Shown: positions 16,673 through 26,065 of the stretch, in pieces | How the letters are laid out: every line of letters starts with the position of its first letter | Position numbering within the stretch: the stretch's first letter is position 1 | NCBI GenBank assembly: GCA_033763555.1 | Contig: JANRKK010000035.1 | Coordinates: 1-63,079 of the forward strand | Direction of reading: 5' to 3' | DNA: 63,079 nucleotides | Origin: JALYJG01 sp033763555 | GTDB lineage: Bacteria; Pseudomonadota; Alphaproteobacteria; UBA9219 | Program-made: the position numbers and the translations under genes | The notes under the pieces: generated by a model | The model's input: only the letters and a program-made list of their open reading frames with translations | What the model was told of the DNA's origin: nothing | Databases searched by the model: none

Positions 16673-17863
16673 CTAGGCGGCTTGTTCCCTTTTGGACAGC
16701 AGGCCATTGAGAGATTCGCCGCTTTCAGAAGCCAAAATATCCGCTTCCCGCCGCGTGGAAGGCAAGCCAAAACCAATCACTTCGCACACGCAATCGGCGA
16801 GGCTGTCAGCGGCAGTAATCTTGCCCCAAGCACGGGCGGCAGCGGCGGTTTTGGCCAGCGTGCCGGGCAACGCCATAAGGGATTCCAGGCGCACGGCCAA
16901 AGCTTCGGGCGTGCAGGCCTGCTCGGGTATCAGCCATGCACCGCCTGCTTCGGCGACGGCTTCGGCATTGGCGACCTGCTCACCAGCATGGCCGTGTGGA
17001 AACGGCACAAGGATGGAAGGACGACCGATGGCCGTTAGTTCAGCAATGGTTGTACCACCCGAACGGCCGATAACCAGATGCGCTTGCGCCATGCGCTCCG
17101 GCACATCATGGAAGAAGGAAGAGAGTTCAGCTTCAATACCTGCTCCGGCAAATGCCGCACGCGCTTCTTCCAAATCGGCCTTGCGGCATTGCTGGGCGAT
17201 TACCAGACGTCGGCGCAGATGTTCCGGCATCAAGGCAAGCGCCCTCGGCACAACCTGGCTGAAAACTTTTGCGCCCAGACTGCCGCCCAGAACGAGGATG
17301 CGCATCGGCCCGTCATCCGTCAGCGCTGGATAAGGCGTGCCGCGCAGCGCCGCGAAAGCCGGACGTACAGGATTGCCCGTCTGCACCAAACGAACATTCG
17401 GCACGGGTTTGAGTCCCGCCACATGCGGGAAAGATGTGGCGATGATTCTGGCCTTATTCATCATCACGCGGTTGGCGCGACCAAGAACGGCGTTCTGCTC
17501 ATGCAGCAAAAAAGGAATATGCATCTGCATCGCAGCGTAAAGCGCAGGCACTGAAGGATAGCCGCCGAAACCCACAACCGCTGCGGGGCGCAGTTTCCGT
17601 ATGCGGCGGCCTGCCTGCAAAATGCCGATGCCCATATTGATGATGCTGCGCGCCCTGCCCAACATGCCCTTACCAAGGCTACTGGCGCGCACGCGGTAGG
17701 CGGGGATGGAGAGATCATCGCTGAATGATGTGCCGCGCTGGTCGGTCAGCAGCACAACACGCAGCCCTCGGCCCAGAAGCTCGCGCGCCAGAGCTTCCGC
17801 CGGGAACACATGGCCACCCGTACCTCCGGCAGCAAGAATAATGAGGGGCGATTGCCCGGTCAT
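16673..17863 (-). CDS. murG: UDP-GlcNAc:lipid I N-acetylglucosaminyltransferase
   Basis: GT28 enzyme on the inner face of the cytoplasmic membrane that turns lipid I into lipid II. 396 residues. Motifs: AAGGTGGHVFPAEALA at 11-26 (glycine-rich acceptor loop), GFGGYPSVPALYA, LLHEQNAVLGRANR, LVLGGSLGAKVF, VIGRSGGTTIAELTAIGRPSILVPFPH (donor site). The C-terminal ~25 residues extend past the usual end. Begins 3 bases after the ftsW stop. The 119-base gap downstream is the only sizeable break in the cluster. Confidence 0.97.
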   Translation of the reverse strand: MTGQSPLIILAAGGTGGHVFPAEALARELLGRGLRVVLLTDQRGTSFSDDLSIPAYRVRASSLGKGMLGRARSIINMGIGILQAGRRIRKLRPAAVVGFGGYPSVPALYAAMQMHIPFLLHEQNAVLGRANRVMMNKARIIATSFPHVAGLKPVPNVRLVQTGNPVRPAFAALRGTPYPALTDDGPMRILVLGGSLGAKVFSQVVPRALALMPEHLRRRLVIAQQCRKADLEEARAAFAGAGIEAELSSFFHDVPERMAQAHLVIGRSGGTTIAELTAIGRPSILVPFPHGHAGEQVANAEAVAEAGGAWLIPEQACTPEALAVRLESLMALPGTLAKTAAAARAWGKITAADSLADCVCEVIGFGLPSTRREADILASESGESLNGLLSKREQAA

Positions 17864-17866
17864 GAC

Positions 17867-18985
17867 CTAAACCTCGTTCAAACCAAACCGCTTGCGCGTC
17901 AAGGCCAGAAGCATACCCATGCCGAGCGCCAAAGCCCAGAGCGACGAACCGCCATAGGATATAAAGGGCAATGTCATGCCCTTGGCAGGCATCAGATGCA
18001 GGGCCGAAGCCATATTAATCACCGCCTGCAGGCCAAATTCGATCAAAAGCCCGCTGACCGCCAGCAGGATAAACAGGCTGTTTTCGTCCTTCAACCGCTG
18101 GAACCCTCGCAAAACGATAAAGGCAAACAGCGCGACGATGACAAGGCACCAAACGAGGCCAAGTTCCTCCCCCGCCACGGCAAAGATAAAGTCCGCATGC
18201 GCATCCGGTATGGAGGATTTGATGGTGCCTGCCCCGGGCCCCATGCCGAACAAACCGCCATTCATGAAGGCATCCAGCGCACGGTCGACCTGATAGGTAT
18301 CGCCGCTATGGCTGAGAAAACGGTCCATACGCGATGTAAAATGCGGAAAGGCGTAGTAGGCGATGAAAATTCCACCAACGCCGAGGCCCAGGCAAATGCC
18401 GACAAGGGCCAATGGCAATCCCGCCAAAAAGAATTGCCCGAACCAGATGGCGGAGACAAGGAATGTCATACCGATATCCGGCTGCACCACCAGAAATCCG
18501 ACGATCAGCAGGTAAAGAAGAACATTGACGCTGAGCGCTGGAAAGCCCTTGCGCTCACACTGGCGCGAGAAAAGCCATGCCGCCGTTACGGCAAACAAAG
18601 GCTTGATAAATTCTGAAGGCTGGGCGGAAAGGCCAAAGATATAAATCCACCGTGCGGCGCCTTTCACTTCCGCGCCGAAGAAAGGCGTGGCAATCAACAA
18701 GGGAACAAATATCGCCAGCAATCCTGCCGCCAAAAAACGCACGCGGCGCGGCGGCATCAGCGAAATACCCAGAATGGTGATGATGGCGGGAATCAACATA
18801 ATTAAATGCCGCTCGACATAATAAAAACTGTCGAGGCCCCGCCGCGTTGCAATCGCCGGGGTCGCCGCCTGAATTAAAAGAATCCCGAAACCCATAATTG
18901 CCGCCAGCGCCGCCAGCGTCCAACGATCGATGGTCCACCACCAACGGCCAAGAATGGAACGATCTGAACGCGCGAGCGAAATCAT
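17867..18985 (-). CDS. ftsW: Septal peptidoglycan polymerase FtsW (SEDS family)
   Basis: Polytopic SEDS glycosyltransferase of the divisome. 372 residues with about ten hydrophobic helices. Diagnostic motifs: KGAARWIYIFGLSAQPSEFIKP with breaks around residues 128-150, VVQPDIGMTFLV, the GPGAGTIKSSIPDAHADFIFAVAGEELG stretch, and a C-terminal LPFISYGGSSLWALALGMGML. The start overlaps the murD stop by 4 bases. Its position between murD and murG matches the standard dcw order. Confidence 0.96.
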   Translation of the reverse strand: MISLARSDRSILGRWWWTIDRWTLAALAAIMGFGILLIQAATPAIATRRGLDSFYYVERHLIMLIPAIITILGISLMPPRRVRFLAAGLLAIFVPLLIATPFFGAEVKGAARWIYIFGLSAQPSEFIKPLFAVTAAWLFSRQCERKGFPALSVNVLLYLLIVGFLVVQPDIGMTFLVSAIWFGQFFLAGLPLALVGICLGLGVGGIFIAYYAFPHFTSRMDRFLSHSGDTYQVDRALDAFMNGGLFGMGPGAGTIKSSIPDAHADFIFAVAGEELGLVWCLVIVALFAFIVLRGFQRLKDENSLFILLAVSGLLIEFGLQAVINMASALHLMPAKGMTLPFISYGGSSLWALALGMGMLLALTRKRFGLNEV

Positions 18986-20385
18986 GGCAAAACCTTTGCT
19001 TGGGGCACTGAAGACAATGTTTCCACAAATTTTGTGAACATACGCCCACGCTCCTCAAAATTGCTGAACTGATCCCACGAAGCGCAGGCAGGCGATAGCA
19101 AAACGACGGCGCCAGGCTTTTTGTCTTTCCAGGCCGTGGCCGCGGCTTTTTGAACGGCGATATCTAATGTACCACACAATGTGTGGGCCAAATGATTAGC
19201 CTGGCACCAGCTTGCGAAATTCTCACTCGCCTCACCAATGATAAAAGCATGACGGATGCGCGGCCCGAACTCTTCCAGCCCTTTCAGCCCGCCTTCCTTG
19301 GCTTGGCCGCCAATAATCCAATAGATATTGTCATAACAGGCCAAGGCTTTTCCTGTGGCATCAGCATTGGTTGCCTTGCTGTCATTGATAAAACGCACGC
19401 CCTCGATCTCGGCGACAAGTTGCTGGCGATGCGCAAGACCCGGAAAAGTTTTGAGGCCCTGCACAATTTGTTTGGTGGGAACATCCAGTGCGCGGCAAGC
19501 GGCAAAAGCAGCGCAAGCATTCTGCCAGTTATGCTTCCCTGGCAAGGTCGGCAGCGTGCCAAGATTGGTGATGAGGCCACCCTCTTCCTCGCCCGTATAA
19601 GAAAACATCTGCTGACCCGCGACCATGACGCCATGTGCCACGGGATGCTGAACCGAAATTTCCTCGATATGGAGATTTTTTTTCTGCCGCGCCTGCAAGA
19701 CCAGCGCGCGGGTTTCCGGTTCATCCGTACCGATTACCAGCGTCTGCGGTGTATTGGTTTCAAAAATACGCGCCTTGGCGGCGATATAGCCTTCCATACC
19801 GCCGTGGCGGTCAATATGATCGGGCGTGATATTCAGCAGTACCGCGACCTTGAGCAGGTTTTGTTGAATAAGCTCCAACTGATAAGAAGATAATTCCAGC
19901 ACATAAATGCCGTCGGCACCAAGCGGCTCCAGCGACAAAGCAGGCGTGCCGAGATTGCCGCCGACCTGCAGCTTGCGCCTGGCGGATTTCAGGATATGGC
20001 CGATGAGCGCCGTGGTCGTCGATTTGCCGTTGGTGCCGGTAATGCCGACGAAAGTCGCCTGCGGGCTGGCCCGAAACAGAAGCTCAATATCACCGATGAT
20101 GGGAACGCCCGCCGCGCGGAATTTTACCACGGCCGAATGCGGCGCAGGATGCGTATGCGGAATGCCGGGCGAAAGCACCAGCGCCTGAAAGTCTTTCGGG
20201 TTGGCCGTAGCCAAATCGACAACTGCAAAATCGGCTTTTTCCGCTTCGGCACGCGCGGTGGGATTATCATCCCACAAAACGGGTTTGGCCTTGCTGGCGC
20301 GCAGGCTGGCGGCAACGGACAAGCCGGATTTGCCGAGGCCGAGAACGGCGTAGCTCTGTCCTTCAATGCCCGGCAGCGTGATCAT
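18982..20385 (-). CDS. murD: UDP-N-acetylmuramoylalanine--D-glutamate ligase
   Basis: Adds D-Glu to UDP-MurNAc-L-Ala. 467 residues. N-terminal VLGLGKSGLSVAASL; P-loop GTNGKSTTT at 117-125; NITPDHIDRHGGMEGY; INDSKATNADATGKAL; late VVLLSPACASWDQFSNFEERG. Overlaps mraY and ftsW by 4 bases at its two ends, so three genes are translationally chained. Confidence 0.97.
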   Translation of the reverse strand: MITLPGIEGQSYAVLGLGKSGLSVAASLRASKAKPVLWDDNPTARAEAEKADFAVVDLATANPKDFQALVLSPGIPHTHPAPHSAVVKFRAAGVPIIGDIELLFRASPQATFVGITGTNGKSTTTALIGHILKSARRKLQVGGNLGTPALSLEPLGADGIYVLELSSYQLELIQQNLLKVAVLLNITPDHIDRHGGMEGYIAAKARIFETNTPQTLVIGTDEPETRALVLQARQKKNLHIEEISVQHPVAHGVMVAGQQMFSYTGEEEGGLITNLGTLPTLPGKHNWQNACAAFAACRALDVPTKQIVQGLKTFPGLAHRQQLVAEIEGVRFINDSKATNADATGKALACYDNIYWIIGGQAKEGGLKGLEEFGPRIRHAFIIGEASENFASWCQANHLAHTLCGTLDIAVQKAAATAWKDKKPGAVVLLSPACASWDQFSNFEERGRMFTKFVETLSSVPQAKVLP

Positions 20386-21467
20386 CGCAACTTCAAGGTC
20401 GAAAGGCCGATCAGGCCGAGGATGCAGGCGATGATCCAGAAACGGATGACGATGGTTGGCTCCGACCAGCCGAGCTTCTCAAAATGATGATGCAGGGGCG
20501 CCATGCGGAAAATACGTTTGCCCGTCAGTTTGAAAGACGCGACCTGGATAATCACCGATACCGTCTCGACCACAAACAGGCCACCAACAATGGCCAGAAC
20601 CAGTTCGTGTTTGATGATGACGGCAACTGCCCCCAGCGCGCTACCCAGCGAGAGGGAGCCTGTATCGCCCATGAACACTTGCGCGGGCGGCGCATTGAAC
20701 CACAGGAACCCAAGGCATGCCCCGACAAGCGCACCGCAGAATACGGCCATCTCGCCCGCGCCGGGCACATGATGAACCTGCAGGTAATTGGCAAAAACGG
20801 CATTGCCGACAAGATATGTTATCATGCCGAAGCAGAGCGCAACGATCATCACCGGAACCGTCGCAAGGCCATCAAGCCCGTCGGTCAAATTCACCGCATT
20901 GCTGGCGCCAACAATGACAAAAGCACCGAACGCAATAAAGAACCAGCCCAGTTGCAGAACAAAATCTTTCAGGAAAGGAATGGCCAGCACCGTGGCTTGA
21001 TCGGGCTTCGCCAGAACCACAATGAAACAGACGGCAAGCAGCGCGATCATGGATTGTATCGCCAGACGAACCTTGCCGGGAATGCCGCGATGTGAACGGC
21101 GCGTAAGTTTCTGGTAATCATCGGCGAAACCGACAAAACCAAACCCTGCCGTGACGAACACAACAATCCAGACATAGGCGTTGGACAAATCCGCCCACAA
21201 AAGCGTGCTGATGATGACCGATATCAAAATCATCAACCCGCCCATGGTTGGCGTGCCTTTTTTCTTGAAATGACTTTCGGGACCGTCAGAGCGGATGGGC
21301 TGTCCATCACTCTGCTTGCGGCGCAGCCAGCGGATAATCCGTGGCCCGAAAATAAAACAGATGATCAGCGACGTCGCCAACGCGCCGCCTGTGCGGAACG
21401 TCAGGTAGCGGAACAGATTGAACAGGATGAAATCATGCGCGAATGGTGCAAGAAGTTGGTAGAGCAT
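20382..21467 (-). CDS. mraY: Phospho-N-acetylmuramoyl-pentapeptide transferase
   Basis: Integral membrane enzyme that makes lipid I from UDP-MurNAc-pentapeptide and undecaprenyl phosphate. 361 residues, ten predicted helices. Motifs: GTPTMGGLMIL near 72-82, GFADDYQKLTRRSHRG (aspartate pair) and NAVNLTDGLDGLATVP, then FMGDTGSLSLGSALG and a C-terminal APLHHHFEKLGWSEPTIVIRFW. It is the first gene of the leftward cluster here: murE and murF, which usually precede it, are absent and a divergent orphan gene follows at 21663. Confidence 0.97.
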   Translation of the reverse strand: MLYQLLAPFAHDFILFNLFRYLTFRTGGALATSLIICFIFGPRIIRWLRRKQSDGQPIRSDGPESHFKKKGTPTMGGLMILISVIISTLLWADLSNAYVWIVVFVTAGFGFVGFADDYQKLTRRSHRGIPGKVRLAIQSMIALLAVCFIVVLAKPDQATVLAIPFLKDFVLQLGWFFIAFGAFVIVGASNAVNLTDGLDGLATVPVMIVALCFGMITYLVGNAVFANYLQVHHVPGAGEMAVFCGALVGACLGFLWFNAPPAQVFMGDTGSLSLGSALGAVAVIIKHELVLAIVGGLFVVETVSVIIQVASFKLTGKRIFRMAPLHHHFEKLGWSEPTIVIRFWIIACILGLIGLSTLKLR

Positions 21468-21662
21468 GAGGGGAAAACCAGCCTATTTCAGATGCCTATG
21501 CCGGGCCATTTTCCGGCGGCCTTAACCATAAATGGCACATAACCCTAAGGCAATTCCTTTCAGTGCTTGAGTTGCTTTACTTGAGCCCATGTTTATTGTA
21601 CCAAAAAGCAGTCATGTAGCTGAGTTATTTTTAAAGATTAACATTCAAAACAAGAGGGAACT

Positions 21663-22280
21663 ATGCCCGAGATTTTAAAACCGCCCTTTACGGGACTTGA
21701 AGTTGTTTCATTGCCCCATTTTGGCCTAGACGAATCCCATCGGCAGGGCCTCGAGGACGCTGGAAAAAATTTCTTTATTGCAACCAGCGTCTCGGACTTT
21801 CATCAGTATGCTGCGGACTTTAGAAACAATTTTCCAGAGCTATTGATCGTTGACTTCGGAGCCCTTGGCCATATTGCACGTTTCGCAACAGAGGGCCAAT
21901 TTTACCATTATATGCAGCCCATACCGATGATCACCATTTATGAAGATATACTGTATCCTTCGAGACTCGAGATACCTTACGAAATGTATGGAGGCCAATT
22001 AAATATCATCGGCGCTATTTCCACAAGGGAAGCTCTGGAACCCGCAAATTTTCCTCGTCTGACCGGAGCCTTCGATGAAGCAAAAGAAATGGGTCCGGTA
22101 ACATGGAAAGCGTTTGAAGAATCTCTGGCGAAACAAGAACTTCTCGAATCCCCCGGCATAGATGGCATTCCATGGTTTGCACATCGCACCGCAACGGAAC
22201 TGGCCAACTTGTATAACTTGCCTGCCCCGACCCGCGCAGAATTACGTTACCGTGCGACAGGAAACCGCCCCCGCTGGTAA
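21663..22280 (+). CDS. Hypothetical protein, possibly a degenerate receiver-like domain
   Basis: 205 residues, not recognised. The sequence FPELLIVDFGALGHIARFA followed by PIPMITIYED and GQLNIIGAISTREAL has the beta-alpha rhythm of a response-regulator receiver. The phosphoacceptor pattern is not convincing, and the acidic pair at the N-terminus is absent. The C-terminus (LYNLPAPTRAELRYRATGNRPRW) is basic. No signal peptide or membrane segment. GAGGGAAC lies just before the start codon. AT-richer than the flanking mraY and queA. Ends 6 bases before the convergent queA stop. Function unknown. Confidence 0.65.
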   Translation: MPEILKPPFTGLEVVSLPHFGLDESHRQGLEDAGKNFFIATSVSDFHQYAADFRNNFPELLIVDFGALGHIARFATEGQFYHYMQPIPMITIYEDILYPSRLEIPYEMYGGQLNIIGAISTREALEPANFPRLTGAFDEAKEMGPVTWKAFEESLAKQELLESPGIDGIPWFAHRTATELANLYNLPAPTRAELRYRATGNRPRW

Positions 22281-22286
22281 GAAGCG

Positions 22287-23348
22287 TTATTCTGTTTTCT
22301 CCAGTAACGTCGCATCGCCATAGGAATAAAAGCGATAGCTCTGCGCGATGGCATGGGCATAGGCCGTATTCATACGCTCGAACCCGCCAAAGGCGCAGAC
22401 CAGCATGAAAAGCGTCGATTTCGGCAGGTGGAAATTCGTCATCAGGGCATCCACCGCCCGGAAGCGGTAGCCCGGCGTAATAAAAATGTCCGTCTCCCCG
22501 ACGAAGGCGTGCAGAACGCCCTTTTCGTCCACCGCGCTTTCCAAAAGGCGTAAAGAGGTCGTGCCGACCGCCACAATCCGCTGGCTTCCCTGCCGCGCCT
22601 TGTTAATGGCTTCGGCCGTTTCGGCGGTGATTTCTCCCCATTCGGCATGCATCACATGGTCACTGACCCGCTCGGCCTTCACGGGCAGGAAAGTCCCTGC
22701 ACCGACATGCAGCGTTACAGTGGCGCGCTGAATGCCTTTAGCTTCCAATCTTGCCAGAAGCTCTGGCGTGAAATGCAGCCCCGCCGTCGGCGCGGCGACG
22801 GCCCCTTCCCGCGCGGCATAGACCGTCTGGTACTGTGCAGCGTCCTGCTTTGCCGTGCCGGGCTCGCGCCGGATATATGGCGGCAGCGGCGGCTCACCAT
22901 GCTTATACAGCAGAGGAATGATCTGCTCCTCCGGCGCAGTAAAATGAAGAACGACCTCGCCGCTTTCTTTCTTTTCGAGAATCTCCCCCGCAAAATCCGT
23001 CGCGAAAACAACCGTATCGCCGACGCGCAGCCGCTTGCCGGGTCGCGCAAAGGCCAGCCAGTTCTGCGCCCCCTGCTTGCGATGGAGAAGAATTTCAACG
23101 GTCACTGCGCCGCGCTTGCCGTAGAGTCGTGCCGGAATGACTTTCGTATCATTCATGACCAGCAGATCGCCGTGACGCAGCAGATTCGGCAAATCACGAA
23201 CCTGACAATCCGCCAGACCCGTCGTACCGACATGCAAAAGCCGCGCGCTGTCGCGCGGCGTTACGGGTGTTTGCGCAATACGTTCCGGCGGCAGGACGAA
23301 GTCAAAATCCTCCGTTAGCCATTCATGTTGTTTGCTGTGCTGCGTCAT
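22287..23348 (-). CDS. queA: S-adenosylmethionine:tRNA ribosyltransferase-isomerase
   Basis: Penultimate step of queuosine synthesis: transfers and isomerises the ribosyl group of SAM onto preQ1 in tRNA. 353 residues from ATG 23348 (a 18-residue longer frame exists but starts in the intergenic region). Motifs: FDFVLPPERIAQTP, LVMNDTKVIPARLYG, AAPTAGLHFTPELL, THHV-type TLHVGAGTFLPVKAE, ITPGYRFRAVDALMTNFHLPKSTL. Monocistronic in appearance. Confidence 0.96.
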   Translation of the reverse strand: MTQHSKQHEWLTEDFDFVLPPERIAQTPVTPRDSARLLHVGTTGLADCQVRDLPNLLRHGDLLVMNDTKVIPARLYGKRGAVTVEILLHRKQGAQNWLAFARPGKRLRVGDTVVFATDFAGEILEKKESGEVVLHFTAPEEQIIPLLYKHGEPPLPPYIRREPGTAKQDAAQYQTVYAAREGAVAAPTAGLHFTPELLARLEAKGIQRATVTLHVGAGTFLPVKAERVSDHVMHAEWGEITAETAEAINKARQGSQRIVAVGTTSLRLLESAVDEKGVLHAFVGETDIFITPGYRFRAVDALMTNFHLPKSTLFMLVCAFGGFERMNTAYAHAIAQSYRFYSYGDATLLEKTE

Positions 23349-23645
23349 AAAATGAACACAAAAATTTCGTTCTATGCGGTTGAATTTTGGTTGAAGGGGC
23401 ATTTACCCCTTGCAAATTTGTAACCGTTTATTAACTATAAAGCGATAGAGTAACAACAGGATGACAGGCATGGGAGGCTTTAATTAGCAAGCCCTTAGCA
23501 ACAAAGAACCTGATCCAGACCGCTTGCGGCCCCGTCCCGTCTGTCCCCTTCTGTTCCCCAAAAACCTATAGTTTTTTAAGGCCACGGCATGCTGCTTTGG
23601 CCTGTTCCAACGCTTGGCTGCCCGCCAGGCAGAAACGAGGCAAGG
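23349..23645 (+). promoter_or_regulatory. Divergent queA/phoH intergenic region with possible promoter and leader
   Basis: About 300 bases without a confident gene. TTGCAA (23410-23415) with AACTAT 17 bases later could be a promoter for phoH, but both boxes are imperfect. Downstream lie a possible 8-codon mini-ORF (23461-23487, coding MTGMGGFN), an AT hairpin AAAAAC-CTATA-GTTTTT (23560-23576) and a GC hairpin CTGCC-CGCCA-GGCAG (23618-23632) just ahead of the chosen phoH start. These would form a ~200-base mRNA leader. None of this is proven. Confidence 0.3.
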
Positions 23646-24389
23646 ATGGGAAAACGGCGTCACTTTGAACACAACCACCACAAGACGCATAATGTGGAGC
23701 CGCTTTATACCAACAACTCCCCTTGGGATCCTCTGAATCAATCCGCCTTCGAGCGCCGCGACCAAAGCTACATCCGTAAAATCAAACCCCAAAGTGCCAA
23801 CCAATCGGCGCTGATGGAAGCCATGGCGAAAAACAGCCTGGTTGTAGCAACAGGCCCCGCGGGCACAGGCAAAACCTATCTGGCCATCACCGCCGCCGTT
23901 GAAGCTCTGGAAGCCGGGCGTGTCGATCGCATCGTTCTGACCCGCCCCGCCGTGGAAGCTGGCGAAGCCATTGGCTTTCTGCCGGGCGATATCCACGAAA
24001 AAATGGCGCCGTATCTCCGGCCACTCTACGACGCTTTGAACGACCGGATGGGCAGCAAGCGCCTGAAGCAATGCCTGCAAGACGGCATGATCGAAATTGC
24101 GCCGATTGGCTTCATGCGCGGCCGCACGCTCAACAACGCCTTCGTCGTGATCGACGAGGCACAGAACTGCACTTACACGCAGATCAAGATGTTGCTGACC
24201 CGCCTCGGCTGGCACTCAACCATGGTGCTGACGGGTGACCCGGATCAGAGCGATCTGCTGCAAGGCATGTCGGGCTTTGCCGATATCGCCAAGAAGCTGG
24301 AAGCGGTGCCGGGCATCGCGGTCGTGCGGATGAACGATAAAGACATTGTCCGTCACCCGCTGGTTGCCAGTATGCTGGGCGTTCTCTAA
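23646..24389 (+). CDS. phoH: PhoH-like ATPase
   Basis: 247 residues. PhoH family P-loop protein, an ATPase related to superfamily I helicases and linked to phosphate stress or RNA metabolism. Walker A GPAGTGKT at 70-77, the conserved VLTRPAVEAGEAIGFLPGD, then GFMRGRTLNNAFVVIDEAQN with Walker B at 167-174, and LTGDPDQSDL as the sensor. No KH or PIN domain, so it is the short core form. The His/Arg/Lys-rich start (GKRRHFEHNHHK) is unusual. The ATG at 23646 has AAGG just upstream; a longer frame starts at 23589. Confidence 0.9.
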   Translation: MGKRRHFEHNHHKTHNVEPLYTNNSPWDPLNQSAFERRDQSYIRKIKPQSANQSALMEAMAKNSLVVATGPAGTGKTYLAITAAVEALEAGRVDRIVLTRPAVEAGEAIGFLPGDIHEKMAPYLRPLYDALNDRMGSKRLKQCLQDGMIEIAPIGFMRGRTLNNAFVVIDEAQNCTYTQIKMLLTRLGWHSTMVLTGDPDQSDLLQGMSGFADIAKKLEAVPGIAVVRMNDKDIVRHPLVASMLGVL

Positions 24390-24820
24390 GAGCTGTAAAG
24401 TTCCTTCGCTCGTTCTTCAAAGGCCGCGACCATTTTCGTCAGCACCTTGTCGAAAAACATCTCCATAATTCCACGCAACAGGGGCGAGCGGAAATCGAAA
24501 TCCACCTCGAACGACAATTCGCAGCTATCCTTGCCGTGCGCTTTGAAAACCCATTGATTGGTCAGGCGCGATAAAGGCCCCGCCATATAGTGAACCGAGA
24601 TCCCCCGCGGACGGTCAAATGTTACGCGCGACTGAAAAGTCTCCCGGAACATTTTGTAGCCGATGACCAGATCGGCAACCATTTCCTTATCCGTGCGCTT
24701 CAGGATACGGACGCCTTTGCACCAGGGAAGAAATTCGGGATAGCGCTCGACATCGGCCACCAGCTTAAAAAGCTGGTCGGGCTTATAGGGAAGAATGCGT
24801 TTTTCGTGATGGCGCGGCAT
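24386..24820 (-). CDS. COQ10/RatA-type START domain protein
   Basis: 144-residue single START/SRPBCC domain. Family members bind ubiquinone (COQ10) or were described as ribosome-associating toxin RatA. The opening HHEKRILPYKPDQLFKLVADVERYPEFLPWCKG is the family hallmark with the Pro-Trp-Cys motif. Further blocks are MFRETFQSRVTFDRP and DFDFRSPLLRGIMEMFFDKV. In Alphaproteobacteria this gene commonly accompanies lipoyl or ubiquinone genes; here it is convergent with phoH, overlapping by 4 bases. A quinone-binding role is more likely than toxicity, by family knowledge only. Confidence 0.88.
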   Translation of the reverse strand: MPRHHEKRILPYKPDQLFKLVADVERYPEFLPWCKGVRILKRTDKEMVADLVIGYKMFRETFQSRVTFDRPRGISVHYMAGPLSRLTNQWVFKAHGKDSCELSFEVDFDFRSPLLRGIMEMFFDKVLTKMVAAFEERAKELYSS

Positions 24821-24934
24821 GGCTGAGAAGACAGTAGTCAGGCGTTCCGGGGCGCGGTAAACCTACGCTAAGCCCTTTCTTTAGAGCAGCCAGAAGGGCC
24901 CCGCAAGCCACGCAAAAAAGGGTACCCTTTCCGC

Positions 24935-26065
24935 ATGGATCGTTTGAGCCTTTACCTTTTCCGCCAGTTATTAACCGCCTTCATATTTGCAAGCGCGGCG
25001 GTGACATTTGTTGTCCTGTTCACCCAGTCTTTCCGCCTTCTGTCGCTGGTCATCGATAACGCTTCGACCATGATGGTGTTTTTCAAGCTGATGGGTTTGT
25101 CCATGCCCACCATGCTGCCTCTGGTTCTGCCGCTCAGCCTCGGTGTGGCGATCATTTTCGTTTATCATAAACTTGCCGTTGACAGCGAACTGGTTGTCAT
25201 GCGCGCCGCGGGGGTCAGCCCTATGCAGCAAGCCCGCCCTGCCCTGGTGCTGGCAGGAATTGTTACGGTCATTTGTTTTATCTTCACGCTATGGATTACG
25301 CCCGCCTCCAATCGCGGGCTTGTCGCCCTGCAACGCGAAGTGAAAGATAGCTACGCCGTTTTTCTTTCGCGGCCCGGCAGTTTCAATGACGTCACCAACG
25401 GCCTGACTTTCTACACACGGCAGCGCGGCGCGGGCGGCGCACTGGAAGGCATCCTGATGCATGATGTGCGCAAGGCTGATATGCCCGTCACCATCATGGC
25501 CGACAGCGGCCAGGTGGTGGACAATAACGGCGAAACCGAAATCGTCATTTTCAATGGGCGGCGACAGGAAATCGACCTGGCGACAGGCAAGCTTTCCGAA
25601 TTGCGGTTCGAGCGTTATGTGCTTGATATCAATTCCCTGCGCAGCGCATCATTTCAGCGCCTGCCTGACCCGCGCGAACAGACTCTCAGCGAATTGCTGA
25701 ACCCGACTCTCGAAATGCTGAAGCGTCGGGCGACGCAGGAAAACCTGCTGGCGGAATTGAACCAGCGTTTGGCCGCACCGCTTTTGGCCCTTTGTTACAC
25801 ATTTATCGGCCTGGCCGCCCTGCTGGCAGGCGAGTTTAACCGTCGTGGCATGGGGCGACGCATCCTCCTTGCTGCGGCGGCTGTTGTCACTATACAGGCG
25901 ACCTTCATGTCGGTGAACGGATTGGTACTGCGCTATATCTGGCTGGCTTTCATCCCCTATCTCATCGCACTAGCGCCCATACCGCTGAGCCTCAGCCTGC
26001 TGAAAGGCGATATGCTCTGGCGGCGCCTTAAGTTTCTTCGCGCCCATAGGGCGGGGGCATCATGA
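24935..26065 (+). CDS. lptF: LPS export permease LptF
   Basis: Inner-membrane permease subunit of the LptB2FG exporter that extracts LPS and passes it to LptC. 376 residues with the YjgP/YjgQ architecture: three N-terminal helices, a periplasmic beta-jellyroll (about residues 125-260, including SFNDVTNGLTFYTRQRG) and three C-terminal helices. FRQLLTAFIF and MPTMLPLVLPLSLG are family features. Its stop overlaps the lptG start (ATGA), so the two are coupled. Divergent from the COQ10-like gene. Indicates an LPS-bearing outer membrane. Confidence 0.93.
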   Translation: MDRLSLYLFRQLLTAFIFASAAVTFVVLFTQSFRLLSLVIDNASTMMVFFKLMGLSMPTMLPLVLPLSLGVAIIFVYHKLAVDSELVVMRAAGVSPMQQARPALVLAGIVTVICFIFTLWITPASNRGLVALQREVKDSYAVFLSRPGSFNDVTNGLTFYTRQRGAGGALEGILMHDVRKADMPVTIMADSGQVVDNNGETEIVIFNGRRQEIDLATGKLSELRFERYVLDINSLRSASFQRLPDPREQTLSELLNPTLEMLKRRATQENLLAELNQRLAAPLLALCYTFIGLAALLAGEFNRRGMGRRILLAAAAVVTIQATFMSVNGLVLRYIWLAFIPYLIALAPIPLSLSLLKGDMLWRRLKFLRAHRAGAS

